Shown here: in pieces, positions 1 to 11,389 of the stretch
Numbering within the stretch: position 1 is the first letter of the stretch
Layout of the letters: every line of letters begins with the position of its first letter
Source of the DNA: Tausonia pullulans
Lineage: Eukaryota > Basidiomycota > Tremellomycetes > Cystofilobasidiales > Mrakiaceae
Direction of reading: 5' to 3'
DNA: 64,000 bases
NCBI GenBank assembly: GCA_951802195.1
Contig: OX637621.1
Location: forward strand, 1,054,001 to 1,118,000
Position numbers and translations under genes: made by a program
Notes under the pieces: model-generated
What the model was told of the DNA's origin: nothing
Seen by the model: the letters and a program-made list of their open reading frames with translations, nothing else
Databases searched by the model: none

Positions 1-1084
1 CCGGCTGGACATGTGTCAATCGGTCCAAGGGGTGATCGACCAGGAGATCGAGAACACGTCATCTTTCATCAGACCTTCGTGTCTCCATTTGAGAAACAAG
101 TCGTGGAAACCGCCGTTCGCATGCGCTCGACCATACTCGGCTTCTCCGCCACATGTCCATGTTGTTTCAGGAGGCACGGCGCGCATGTCCGAGAGAGAGA
201 AGCCGAAGTGAAACAGGAAGAGGCAACGACTGAGGATGCAGGCGTGGCGCGCGGCCGCTTGCGTATGCAGCGCCTTATGAATCCTATGCTTCAACGAGTG
301 GGAAAGAGCAAGGAAGAGGAATTGAGCAAGGCATAGAGAACATACATGCAAGAGAGTGCGACCTGTCAGGAGAGGCAATCATGCAGACAGGTCCGGACTC
401 TGGGTCCACCTCCAGTTCATCCATATTCGTTTCTTGCTCCATCCTGTCTGGCTGCTGATGGCAACAGTGCGTGCATGAGCGTGCTATCCTTTGCATTTAT
501 CCGCTGCGGAGGAATATCGATGATGGCCTCATCGCCGGTGCCGAAGGTGGAAGGTGAACGAACGAGCGATGACTGCGTGTCTCTGGCGGCCGTGAGTGCA
601 CGTGAGAGAGAGACCCTCACCGACAGGGCGGCTGAAGCAAGATGATGTGTTGTCACAGTCGCGCGCGGGAGCGGGGACAAACTTGAGAAAGGGGGAAAGC
701 CTCGCTCGCTCGCCGACTTCCCCGCGTGCCTGGCAGCCAGCCGCCCCCGCGGCGATTGTGGAGCGCACGCGGCGGAAAGGGAGGGAGTCTCGAGTTCGTG
801 AGACCGTAGACCCGCGAGAGACGGAGTCGCCTCGCCAACTAACCACCTCGCACCCACCCGTCGGCTGCCTTTCTTCGTTCTTCCTATCTCCTTGCCTCTT
901 CCCACCCTCATAACGACTCAGACCGCCTCAGACCGGTTCATCCACCTCTCCTCCTTCGACCAACAATCGTCCACCCCTTCCCTGACCTCGCCTCCCCGCG
1001 CCCTCGTCCCTCGTCCCTGGCCGCTCTCGCTCTCGCCCACCCCTCCGTCGCTGCCCGAGGGGCAGACGGCATCCACCGCACACC
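1..1084. other. Left-edge intergenic / 5' leader
   Basis: No gene could be supported here. Several short frames are open on both strands but none carries a recognisable family motif. A minus-strand frame over about 16-120 reads like plausible coding sequence and could be a 3' exon of a gene to the left, but it has no visible acceptor or partner exon. The last 200 bases before the gene at 1085 are pyrimidine-rich, which fits a fungal 5' leader. Confidence 0.4.
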
Positions 1085-4000
1085 ATGCCAGGCCACCCAC
1101 CGCTGCCCTCGCAGATGCTGCAGTTGCCCAACTGCGGCGATGGCGAGGAGGATGACAACGACGAGGGGGGCGGGGGAGGCGACCAACCTACGGCTCCTCG
1201 GGCACCTTCTAGCGTTGACCATCCTCCCTTCTTCCAGTGAGTTGCCCATTTCCACTTTCCTTTCGCATAATAAGGGGCCTCACCGGTCTCTTCGCGCGGA
1301 AAAGTCTACCGACTTTTTCGCCTGAGGTCGCAGAAGGGCGTCGCGGGCGAGCCCACGCTTGTGACGGAAGCTAAGAGTCGAGGCCTTGGAGGGCCTGACT
1401 CCAATCGCGAGCAGGGCGACGGGTGTCGGCCGTTGCGTGCGAGAAGGGTTCGCTTTACATGCATCCCTTCCCACAGGAAGGAGATACCCCTCCTCAATGC
1501 ATTCCCTCCTTATGCATCCCTCCCCCCACTCACTCGATTGGGCACTGGCTTGGGCACTGACTTGGGCGAGGAGCGAGAGCCAAATCCGGCGGGAGAGACG
1601 CGAGGTTCATCCTCTCGTCTGTGGGCGGGCTTGGATCGGAGAGGACCATTCTCCCGCCTCTACGAGATGCCCGGCGGTTCCCCCGTCTCATCCAGCAATG
1701 GGCCAGTAAGGGAGGGAGCGAGGGCGGGCGGAGAGAGAGCACATGGCCAAGCACTCCGCCTGTTCCTCCGCCACGAGACTGCACAGTCATCAATCAGCTA
1801 TTCGGGGAACGGTAGCTTCCCGTGTGTTGGCCGATGATGCGCTTCCTACATTTCGTTGTCTTCCGCCATCATCGCCTGTTACCCCCTGTCGTCCCTTTGA
1901 AGGTATTGGCCTGACTCTTTGTCTCGATGCCGCTGGTTCCCTTTCAGCCCGGATTCATCGTCTGCACCGCCCTCGATGGTTCGCTTGTCCGGATCGGACG
2001 AGGAGACGAATTCCCACCTTCCCCTCCATTTCCATCTCCTTCCGCATACCTTCTCCTACGACTTGGACTCGCCGCTAGGGTTCGATCACCACTCATCTGT
2101 CGTTTCCGGTGGATCATCCAGCCGGAGATCCTCCCACTTTGGGTCGGCGTCCGGGCCGGGCGTCGAGTCGGAGCTCGAGCGGAGAGGCAGTAGCGGCGCA
2201 TGGGTCGGCATGAGCCTCCTCGACGGCGCTCACGCCGGCGCGCGGCGTAGCAGTAGGAAACGGAGCGGCCCCGAGCTCCAGTGGACCAAGAGGTGCGTTC
2301 CAGTCACTTGAGGCCTTTAATTTACAGGAAGGCGTGTGCACGAGCCTGTCTCGGCGCGTTCATCCTTCTGGGAGAAAGATGCCGGTCACTGACGAACCGA
2401 CTCACTCGTTTCATACAGCCTTCCCTCGGACAGCATACCTTCCCGCAGATCCTCGCTCACACCGTCGTCACCCAACGGATCTCCGTCGGGCGGCAGCGGA
2501 GGCGCGAGCTCGCCGAGTGGATCGTCATATCGGAGCGGGCCTCGAAAGGGTCGCCGGCCATCTTCATCGTCGTCCTCGGCGGTCTCATCGTCAACAATCC
2601 GGCCGTTCGATGGCTCGCCTTCCAAGGGCCATATCATTCTGCCCTTTGGCCACGGTAGCTTCAAGGGTGCAAGCGGTAGCGGCAGCCACCGCAAGCCGTC
2701 GTTCTCGCCCCAGCCCGTCGCGTCGACGTCAAACGTCCACGCGTCGGGGTCGTCCTCGTTCGCCTCGTCTTCCTCATCCATCGCCTCCAACTCGACCCCC
2801 ATCTTTCACTTCAACTCGTCCTTTCCTCATCCCTCGAGTCCCACGCGCGAACTCAAAGAATACCGCTTCGGATCGAGCTCAACGGGGAGCGGGACCTCAT
2901 ATTATGTGCCTCTAACGCCGGAAGACTACGCCCGTAGAGGCAGTTTCGTCGGCCGGCCGCCAGCAGAGTCAGACGAGAACGAGGAAGATGACGATGACAA
3001 AGACGAAGAGCTCGAGGCCGACCTCGCCCGCCAACGTTTCCAGGAGAGCCTCGTTCGCTCCGGGCTCGTCTCGGTTCCCATGCCGCTCCCTTCGTCGTCG
3101 GTGCGAAAACAGCCGAGTCAATTTGGTTCAAGGTCAGCAAGTCCCAGGGATTCCTTGGCGCGGCGGGACTCCTCGATACCTCCGTGCGAGATGGTCCCCC
3201 CAAAACCGGCGAGGTCTCAGAAACCGCCGACGCCAAAACGGCGTTCCACGGCCTCCAGCTGGAAGGAGATGGGTTTCGATGACGATCTTGAGGCTGAATC
3301 TGTGGCCCCCGAGTGGGCGGAGGCGACGAGCTGGCAAGCCAGCGGCAACGGGGTAGATGCTGGTCTGGCCAGTCTGCTGGGTCTCTCGTCTCCACGTAGT
3401 CCGGTTTCTTCGTCTTCGTCCTCATCGGCGGTGCGGGAAGGCGCCTTGTCCCGGAGAGCAGCGAGACTCACCCCGTCAACAACGCCAGCGACTGCCTCGC
3501 CCGATCCCTCATCTCTGCTCAGTCTACCACCCTCATCCTCATCTGCTCTCCCTCCTTCCTCCTCCTCGACTTCGAGCAACCTTCCTCCTCCTGTCTTTAC
3601 CGATTCCTTCCCTCCTCGACGACCCTTCCTCTCCCCCTCGTGCTCCACTGTCCCCCAGTCACCATCCCTTCAATCGTCCAGGCTCATCGTCTCTACTTCC
3701 TCGACTGAGCAATCTCCCTCGCGGCTTCCTTACCTTCTATCACGCACCTCTCCACCACGCTCCCTCTCTGACTCCGCAGTCCCTCGCCGGCCTTCGCTCG
3801 CCGAGGAAGTCGGCGCGGACCCGACGCAGCCTCCGTTGGCCGCGAGCGTCGCTGGCGGCGAGGATGTCCAGTGGGACCTCGACTTTGTCCTCGGCGGCTT
3901 TGATGGTCCCGGTGGAGGCGATTTTGAACCTCCGGAGGTGAGCGAGGGGTCGTATACCTCGAGCGCGTTTGAATTTGGCAGCCCAGGCAGCCTTGGCGAT

Positions 4001-7000
4001 GACGAAGGCGTCGACAGTGAGTCCTCTTCCCTATCATTTGTGTGATCGTGGCTAAGTCCTTTATGTCGGCCTGCCATGCAGCCTTCGCTCGATTCGTCCA
4101 GCACAACGACCCAGCCTTTGACCGTGCCCGCCAGGCCTGGACGCTCACTCGCGGCGACGACGGTGGCGCGACTGCCCCTGGCCCGAACGGATACGCCTAT
4201 CCCTTCCCGGCGACGGGTGGGTACACCTACCAGCCAGCTTATGCTACATCGTCTTTCTCCTCAGCCATCTCGTCTGCTTCGTCCTCGAGCGCTGCCTCGG
4301 CGGTCGGTATCCCGATCGGGTACCATTCGTCGCCGCTCAACAACAGCATGAGCAACACGGCGAGCTCCAGCGCCCGGCCCTTGGTACAGCAGCAGCAGCC
4401 GGTGCCCGGCTCATCGCGGTGCGCGTACCCTCTCGTCCGTGCGAACCGGGCGCCTTGCCCCGCCTGGGCGCTCAAGCGTCGTGGTAGGGGTTGGTCGATC
4501 CTCCCACTGCAAGGGCCGACGGAGGAGATCCGGTTCGGACCCAAGGGCAAGTGGCGCAAAGCAGCCGGCGATGTAGCAGCTGGGTTGAGGAAAGAGGAAA
4601 GAAGAAACAGTGGGAGCAGGGCCAGGAAGGGCTCATCCGAGCGGAGTAGCTTTGCTGGACCGACTGGAAGCACCTTCGCTGGCAAGAGTGGCAGTAACGA
4701 TCGAGGGACGCCGCCTCTCTGGCATGAAGGGAACTCGTCTGACGGCCGGCGGAAACTGACCAGAGATGACAACGGTGGGCTCGTGCAAGATGTGAGTGCT
4801 CGCCCCTCGGAATAATCTGAGCGAGCAACGAAGCAGTGCTAACACCTCGCTTAATTGGGAATAAGCAGCCCTTTGATCTCCCCTCCAGCTCCTTCATCGA
4901 ACCTGTAAATGCAAGTCCACATCCGTCCCCCAAAGCGATGCCGCGCTCGCTTCCTCCGCGATCCAGCATGGAGAGTGCCGCTCCTCGCCCACCTCTTTTT
5001 TCTTCGGCCACGGCGAAACCGAACGTCGCCCCGTTCGGAGTTAAGAAGGGGGGCGCCGGTGGCAAGGAGATTGGAGGCAGCAAGCTGGCCAAGCGCAAGG
5101 GCGGCTGGCTTTCGACGCTTCTGAACGCTGGCCAAGCGCTCTCGGGGAACTCTAACTTTGGCTTGCGGTTAGGAGGAGCGGGCGACGAGAGCTCTGCCAA
5201 CAATGCTGCTGCTACATCCGCCTCTCCCTCGCGGGCAAGTCCATCATTCGAAGGCGATAAAGGCTCGTACGTCCCTCCTTGGATGTCTGGGCCGACCTCT
5301 CAAACGGGCAGCCGCGCGTGGGGCGAGCACCGCAATAGCAACGCGAGCGGTGAGGGCGGGTTAGCGTCCAAGTTCCGCTTCAAGCGGCGGAGCATCTCCG
5401 AGGGTGTCTCGCGCCGGCTTTCGAAGGAGAAGGGCGGCATGAGTGGAGGTGAGGGCGAGTCGGGTCTGGCGGCCGTACGTCGGAGGTTTGGCAGCGGTGG
5501 GTTGAGAAGCTCGATGGCGGAGACGGACGATGAGACAGACGCTGAGGAGATGCGCGAGGGCATTGCTTGGGAGGACGTCCCACCCGAGGCGCTCGCCATG
5601 GTCATTCCTCTCTCAAGTGGCCAGCAGCTGCAGCAACCTCCGCACGTACATGACGATGATGCCCGCTTGTTGTCTCTCATCAGCGGCAAGGCTCGCGCGT
5701 TCGGCTCCACCTCGACCGACGATTCAGCCGACTCGGACTCGCACTATCGCAACTACGACACTGCGTGGAGTTCAGACTCTTCGCAGGAAGTCGGGGCATC
5801 CTTTCCACCCCTCGGCGGGACCGGATCCTTTCCCACCGCCTCGCCGAACAAGGGCAAGGCCCGCGCTCTCCCGAGCAAACGGTTCGACTCGCCCTTGACC
5901 AGCCTCGGGACGGCGCCGCCGCCGAAGATGTCGCTGCTCGTCTACTTTGTTCCCTTCGACGCTTGCAAGTGCACCAGTGGGAGTAAGGCCAGCGTCGATG
6001 TCCTCCCGACGTCCCCTTCCGAGTCGCTAGGGACGACGCCCACAGGCGCCAAGCTATTTGGGGCTTTCGCCGCCCAAGTTAAGGTCCCCAAGCTTAAAAA
6101 GAAGGGCTCGCAGGCGTTCGGCAAGGGCAGCAGCCCAGTCGGTGTGATTGGTCCTTCGCTGCCTCAGTCATTCACACCCGCGTACAATGGCACTCTCTCC
6201 ACAGTGAATGTGCACCCGGGGCAGACCTCGTCGGCCTCCTCCATCTTCTCCGGTGCCGGCCAGTCGACTGCGTCATCAGTTGCGGGCTCGCCTCCTGGCC
6301 CACTCCAGCGCCCGATCCTCGGCCCTCAGGCCCGGTACCTCGGCGGCGGCCGCTCTCAGCCCTGGCAGTCTGGCGGGGATGACGGACTGGCTTCTACGGT
6401 TTCTGCGTCGACCTCTGCATCGCCTGCCCTCCCGCGCGCCCACTTTGCGCCTCTCCCGGGATCGACAAGCGCGGCTGTGTCTAGCTCAGCCCCGCCGTCC
6501 TCATCTCCTTTGCCGTCCTCGCTTTCTCCGGTCTCGTCGTCAGCCCCACCTCTACCCTCCTTTGCGACCATGCCTGGCACTGGTTTGACTTCCGCCGGTT
6601 CCCCGATGCCGACGAACCCGTTCCACTCGTTCCGAATCGTCGCCCGGGCGGTCGATCCCTCCAATCTCACTTTTCTCCCATCATGGCCCTCTTGGGAATC
6701 GCAGCCCACCGAACCTAAGTTGACTACCGCGGCGGAAACCAAACTCTCCGCGCCAGGGACCAACCCGGAGACGCAAGCGAGCCAGACCCGCGACGCGAGG
6801 ACGGACCCTACGGTCGTTGGCGTCTGCCACGGGCCCAGCTTGGGCGTCGAGTTTGTCCGTGAGGGATGGGAGCGGCTCGGGTTTGTCAAGCCGCTCGAGG
6901 GCTATGGCGGTGAGAGGCTCATGAATCGGAGTGGGCATGAGCACGACAATCCGGTTGTCTCTGCTGCTTCTACTTCTGCCCACGCCGACCTTTTAGGCGC

Positions 7001-7094
7001 CGTCGGCCTCGAGGAGGGCGGCTTTGGCGAGGGAGGACTCGAAAATGTCCTCGGTTGCGTTGTGGCGGCCTGCGTGGCGGTGATGGGCCGGTAG
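1085..7094 (+). CDS. Large Ser/Pro-rich protein of unknown function, 1676 aa
   Basis: Exons: 1085-1236, 1948-2292, 2419-4016, 4082-4791, 4869-7094. They splice with GT..AG borders into one frame of 1676 residues ending in TAG. The start is the first ATG after a pyrimidine-rich leader; exon 1 encodes an acidic/Gly-rich N-terminus. Most of the protein is low complexity: Ser, Pro, Ala and Gly runs, an Asp/Glu patch near the start of the third quarter of exon 3, and a Lys/Arg-rich stretch near the start of exon 5. The less biased segments are around the motif YYVPLTPEDYARRGSF in exon 3, LLVYFVPFDACKC in exon 5, and the C-terminal 120 residues. I do not recognise a domain. Intron 1 (711 nt) is about ten times the local norm and could hide a missed exon or regulatory elements. 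Likely a disordered regulatory or scaffold protein, but this is inference from composition. Confidence 0.72.
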
Positions 7095-8560
7095 ATTGTT
7101 TTTCCCTTTTCGCTCTTGTCCCTTTCTCCATCCCGTTTTCTCTATATCCCGCCGCTGCCATTTTGCTATGTGCGTTCCCCTCCCTTCACTTTTCTTTTTC
7201 TCTTTTCCCCCTTTTGCTTGCTGCTCCCTTTCGCCTGTCTGTCTGTGTCACCTTACTTCGCTTTCGCATTCTCTCCCGGCTTCGCTTTGTCTCTTCTCTT
7301 CTCTTGACAGTCCAACGGGGTTTTACTCTGTGTGCCTTCTGACCCTCCTCCGTAATCCTTCTCGCCCGCTCCATTTGCATTTCGCTCCTGATCTCAAGTA
7401 CTTTCCTCTTGAGTTTCTTCCGACGATCGCGGAACTGAGTTTCAAATCTCCACGCACCCCGCTCTTGCCAGAAGGGTGTTGTCTTAGGCGAACAGAGAGA
7501 AAATGAGGATGAGACCCTTGGCACGCGCGCGCGCGCGCGCGCGACCCGTGTTGTTCCTCCTTGCCTGCCTGCTTCTTTCGGCGTCGGCAGCCAGTCTTTC
7601 AGGTTAAAGGACGAAAGCTGCCTGAGACCCGGAACCGTCTTTCCCATCATCCAAGGGCGTCATCCATCCTCTTCCAGCGCTTTCAACCCGGGCCGAAGGC
7701 GAATGCATTGCCGGGTGACTGCCTATTGGTGTCTTTCGGCAGCCGGCATTTTCCTTGCTTATCTGCTTGCATCATCATTCGTCGGAGATGGCTAGTTCCG
7801 TCTTTCATATTGATAGGCAACGAGCCACAACTCTGATATCAGGGGAATTTACTATTGATTGAAAGAGGCAAGGAGGAAACGTTAGGAGCAGCTTGAGATC
7901 AAAAGCGAGAACCTATCAGCGCCATCTCGCGCGCGATTCCCTTTCGCATGCGTGCAAGTCGAGTCGGATCCCCCTCACGCAGTCAGATTCGAGCGAGGGT
8001 GAGGACACTTTGCCCGCGTGAGTTGTGATGGTGTGGTTGGGAGAAGCACGAATGCGGAGGAGGCACGTGAGGGAAAGAGGAACGGGGGAATTTGAATGAG
8101 AAAGAGGGTTCATCAGTCACCAAGGGGCGGGGGAAGAGGGGGGAGAAGGGTTGCCTCAAGGGAGGGGGGGCCGCTGCCCTCAAACGCATAACCTTTCCTT
8201 TCTCACGCGCGCGTCCCCCTTGTTTTAAAAGCTTTGCTCTTGAATTCGTGCGGAAGAGGACAGGAATGCGAGGGGGGGGAGAAAGGAAGGCATGGTTGCA
8301 AGGATAGGAGAAAACAAGCAAGCTAGTCACGCCTATCCATCACTTCGCCAATTCCCAAAGTGACCATCCTCCGCGTCAACTCCGAACGCTGAATCTCACA
8401 TTGAGTGACGAAACGTGACACAAGCCTCCGCGTACCCCCCGACTGGGCCAACTCGCCGCCGACGAGCCGAGGGCATCCGACACCCTCGATCCTCCTTCCC
8501 TCCATCCTCCAACCCATCCCCTCCCTCGCCCTTTCGCTCTCGACCCCTCTCCCTTTCCAT
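7095..8560. other. Intergenic, 3' UTR and leader
   Basis: No gene seen in 1.47 kb. The first 300 bases are strongly pyrimidine-rich. A run of alternating CG/CA dinucleotides lies at about 7521-7543. From 8040 to 8300 the plus strand is purine-rich. The stretch just before 8561 is again pyrimidine-rich, as before other starts here. Confidence 0.5.
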
Positions 8561-10546
8561 ATGGATCCTATCTCAGGCCGCACGTCCTCCTCCGCTGCCA
8601 TCTCCCATCAGCCGTCGCCGTTCGCCGTCGCCGGCGTCCGGCGCAAAGGGTCGGACCGCTCGACGGCGACCTCCGCATCAGGGTCGACGTTCTCTTCAAT
8701 GTCGTCCGACTCGTCCGAGCTGCCCTCGCCCACGGAAGAGGAGCAGTCCCACCACGCTCGCCGCCCTCGGATCCCCTCCCGGCCTCCCTCGTCGTCGCGC
8801 GAGCGAGAACCTTCGGCGGGCTCGCCATTGTCGTCCGAGAGCTCGAGCCCGGGGACGTCGCCGACGACGGCTGGACGGCGAGGAGTCGTTATGGACGAGA
8901 CGTGGGACATCACCCCCTTCAAGGCTCCTCTCTCGCGGGACGAGGGCGGCTTTCCCTTCGAGTTTGGCACAGACACGGCCATGCAGCTCGTCCTCCCAGT
9001 GGTGGCGGACGAGGAGGAAGATGATGGGCAAGGAGATACGACGGCGACGACGCGGGAAAGCGGGTCCCCCCCTGCTGCTGGTGCCGCCGGCTGCCCTGCT
9101 TTAGCAGCAGCTTCGTTCTCGTCGCCCGTGGCGATCCGGTCTCGACGGAGGACGACATCGTCGACAACGGTTCGCCGGGAGCAGGCCCGACTTGCTACTG
9201 CCGCTCTTGCAGGCCATCGTACCTCAGTCGACGACCGCACCAGGAGCAGCAGCGCCCAGCAGCCTCAGCAGCCGGAGGTCTCGTCCGCCGCCACTGCCCT
9301 CCCTCCTCTGCTCGCTGGTGTCGCCACCGCCACCGAGAAGAGCGGGCCGTCTTTGTTTTCACAGGAGCCGTTGATGACCTCGCCCGTCGAGATGGAAGAG
9401 TCCTCTTCTACTTCGTCTCTGCCTCATTTGCATCTTCTTCGTGAGTCTCTTCCTCTTGCTTGCCCTCGGCAGCCCGAGCCGCCGTGCCCTTCTTTGGCTC
9501 CCCCGGAACCCCCTACCCCCCCTTTTCTTTTTCTCGCCCTCCCCCCCTTCCCCCCACTCCGGCTCCGGGAGATCTCCCCGACATAAGCCTCGCTGGCCGG
9601 CCATGTGCTTGCCTCCTGTCCCCTTATTGTGCCTTGTCCCCCTTCCGTCCCCTTCTCGTTCCCTAGAATCCTCTAGGCTGATACACTATCTTGACCCTGC
9701 CATGCCCTTCCCTTCCCCTTCCCTTCCCCTCCATTCTTCCCCTGTTATCCCCTGTGTCGTCATCGCCCCTCTTCATCGTCTAATGACCCACTAGCGCGCC
9801 CCTTGCTCACTCCCGCCCAACGCAAGTACTCGTCCTCTCTCATCCTCGAGACTCAGAGGCTCCTCTCGCTCTCTCTCTCGCCCCACTCAACGCCGACGGA
9901 TGAGCATCCACCGCCGCAGCCGGTCATTGAGGAGCACAACGGCTTTGATCTCCACCCTCAGCTCCAGGAGAGCAATGCCTACCACAACCCGGAGGGCTCT
10001 CCTTCCTCGTACGAGCGCCGATACGCTGCTCTTCGCCGCGAGGCCGAGGCGAGGGCTGAAGCTCTCCGGGCCGTCAGGAATGAGCAGCAGCACCGTCAGG
10101 GCAGCCAGCTGGCGGCCTACGGCGCCTTCGGTATTGCCCTCGGTTCCGGGGCAACCCGGGCGCAGAGGGAGGAGGCCGAGCGTCGTCGCGGGGAGAGCGT
10201 CATCTACTCTAGCGACGAGGACGAGGATGAGGATGAGGATGAAGACGACTACGACAGCGGGAGCGACGACGAGTTTGCAGACGACCAGTACCACCATAGT
10301 GGTCCGCCGTCATCGTGCTGGGTCGGTGAGCGTCCGAGTCGCCAGAGGACGCGCCGGGATTGGCTTCAGGACGACGCTCAGCTGCAGTGGTGGGATGCAG
10401 AGCGTCGCGATTCCATCATTGACGACTCGGACGACGACGACGACGGCCACGTCGAATTCTCGAGCTCGTGGCAGCGCTCGCGGATGCGGTTGGCTGCTGC
10501 GAACGCGAGGGTTGTGGATTCGGCTCGCGATGAGCGGTTCTCGTAG
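8561..10546 (+). CDS. Ser-rich, acidic-patch protein of unknown function, 543 aa
   Basis: Two exons, 8561-9440 and 9795-10546, join across a 354-nt intron (GTGAGT..CTAG) to give 543 residues. The ATG at 8561 follows a pyrimidine-rich leader; an in-frame upstream ATG at 8405 would add 52 residues and cannot be excluded. The N-terminal half is Ser/Pro-rich with one less biased patch (DETWDITPFKAPLSRDEGG). The C-terminal half holds the motif LLTPAQRKYSSSLILETQRL directly after the splice junction, a charged predicted helix rich in Arg/Glu/Ala, and two Asp/Glu-only tracts. No known domain is recognised. The intron is long and pyrimidine-rich for this window. A nuclear or chromatin-associated role would be guesswork from the acidic tracts. 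Confidence 0.68.
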
Positions 10547-11389
10547 CTTTTGTTCTTAAAGGTGAGTTGACATTTGCTTCAGTAACCAACGGGTCGGGAA
10601 GTTGACCTGTTCGCCCCTTCTCAGTATCCCTACCAACGTTCCCGTCGCCTAGTCTTCCAACCCAGCATGGAGAGACTTGCTGGCAAATCTCCTCCCTTTC
10701 TCTTTTCCTTTTGACCGTTACTACACTCTTGGATTTGGCCCCCGTCATTCCCTCTCGCCCTTCAAACGATACCCTCAAATCTACCCTTTTATACCCTGCC
10801 CTCTTTCCCTCGCTTTTAGCCAGCTCTCATTCCCCACTTTCCTCTATCTTTTCGACACTCCCTTCTTTTTCTCTCTTTCTACCCTTTTTGGACCCCGTCG
10901 ACTTCCGTATCTCTTTCTGACGGCCCTCACTCTCTCCATTCGTTCTTTGCCCTTCCTCACGTACAATTCCTTGAGGCTCACCGTGACCTCTACCCTCCTG
11001 TAGCCCTAGTGTGCGTGCCGTCCTCTCAATTCACCACGATCATCCACAACCCTCTACCCCTCTTTCCCCCCTCCTTTCTCTGTTTCCTTTCCATTTTCCT
11101 CGGTGTATCTTCTTAGTATCTAGCTGAGCGAGTGGCCGACCAGATTTACATCCATCGGCCCCAATCCTCCGTCGGCTTTGCCGCAGTCGTAGCCCGCATA
11201 AGCGAACGTGAGCGCATGATGTCGTCTTTCTCGCCCACTCCGGCATTTGAAGGTAGGCAGGCAGACTTGTCGGCCTCATCCGAGGCGAAAACGTCGCAGT
11301 CGCCCTCATGGTCCGTCCGTTCCGCGGGCTTGATCTGATTTCGCCGTTAACGACTAGGCCAGCAACCCTATCCAGCGATAGCGGACAAC
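10547..11389. other. Intergenic between unknown gene and ABC transporter
   Basis: No gene supported. The plus strand is T/C-rich from about 10680 to 11120. An intron-like stretch precedes the ATG at 11390, so a 5' UTR intron is possible. Confidence 0.45.

Noticed and set aside
9887-10297. A hydrophobic minus-strand frame opposite the acidic protein
   Set aside because: Val/Ile-rich only because it is antisense to Asp/Glu codons; no start context or homology.
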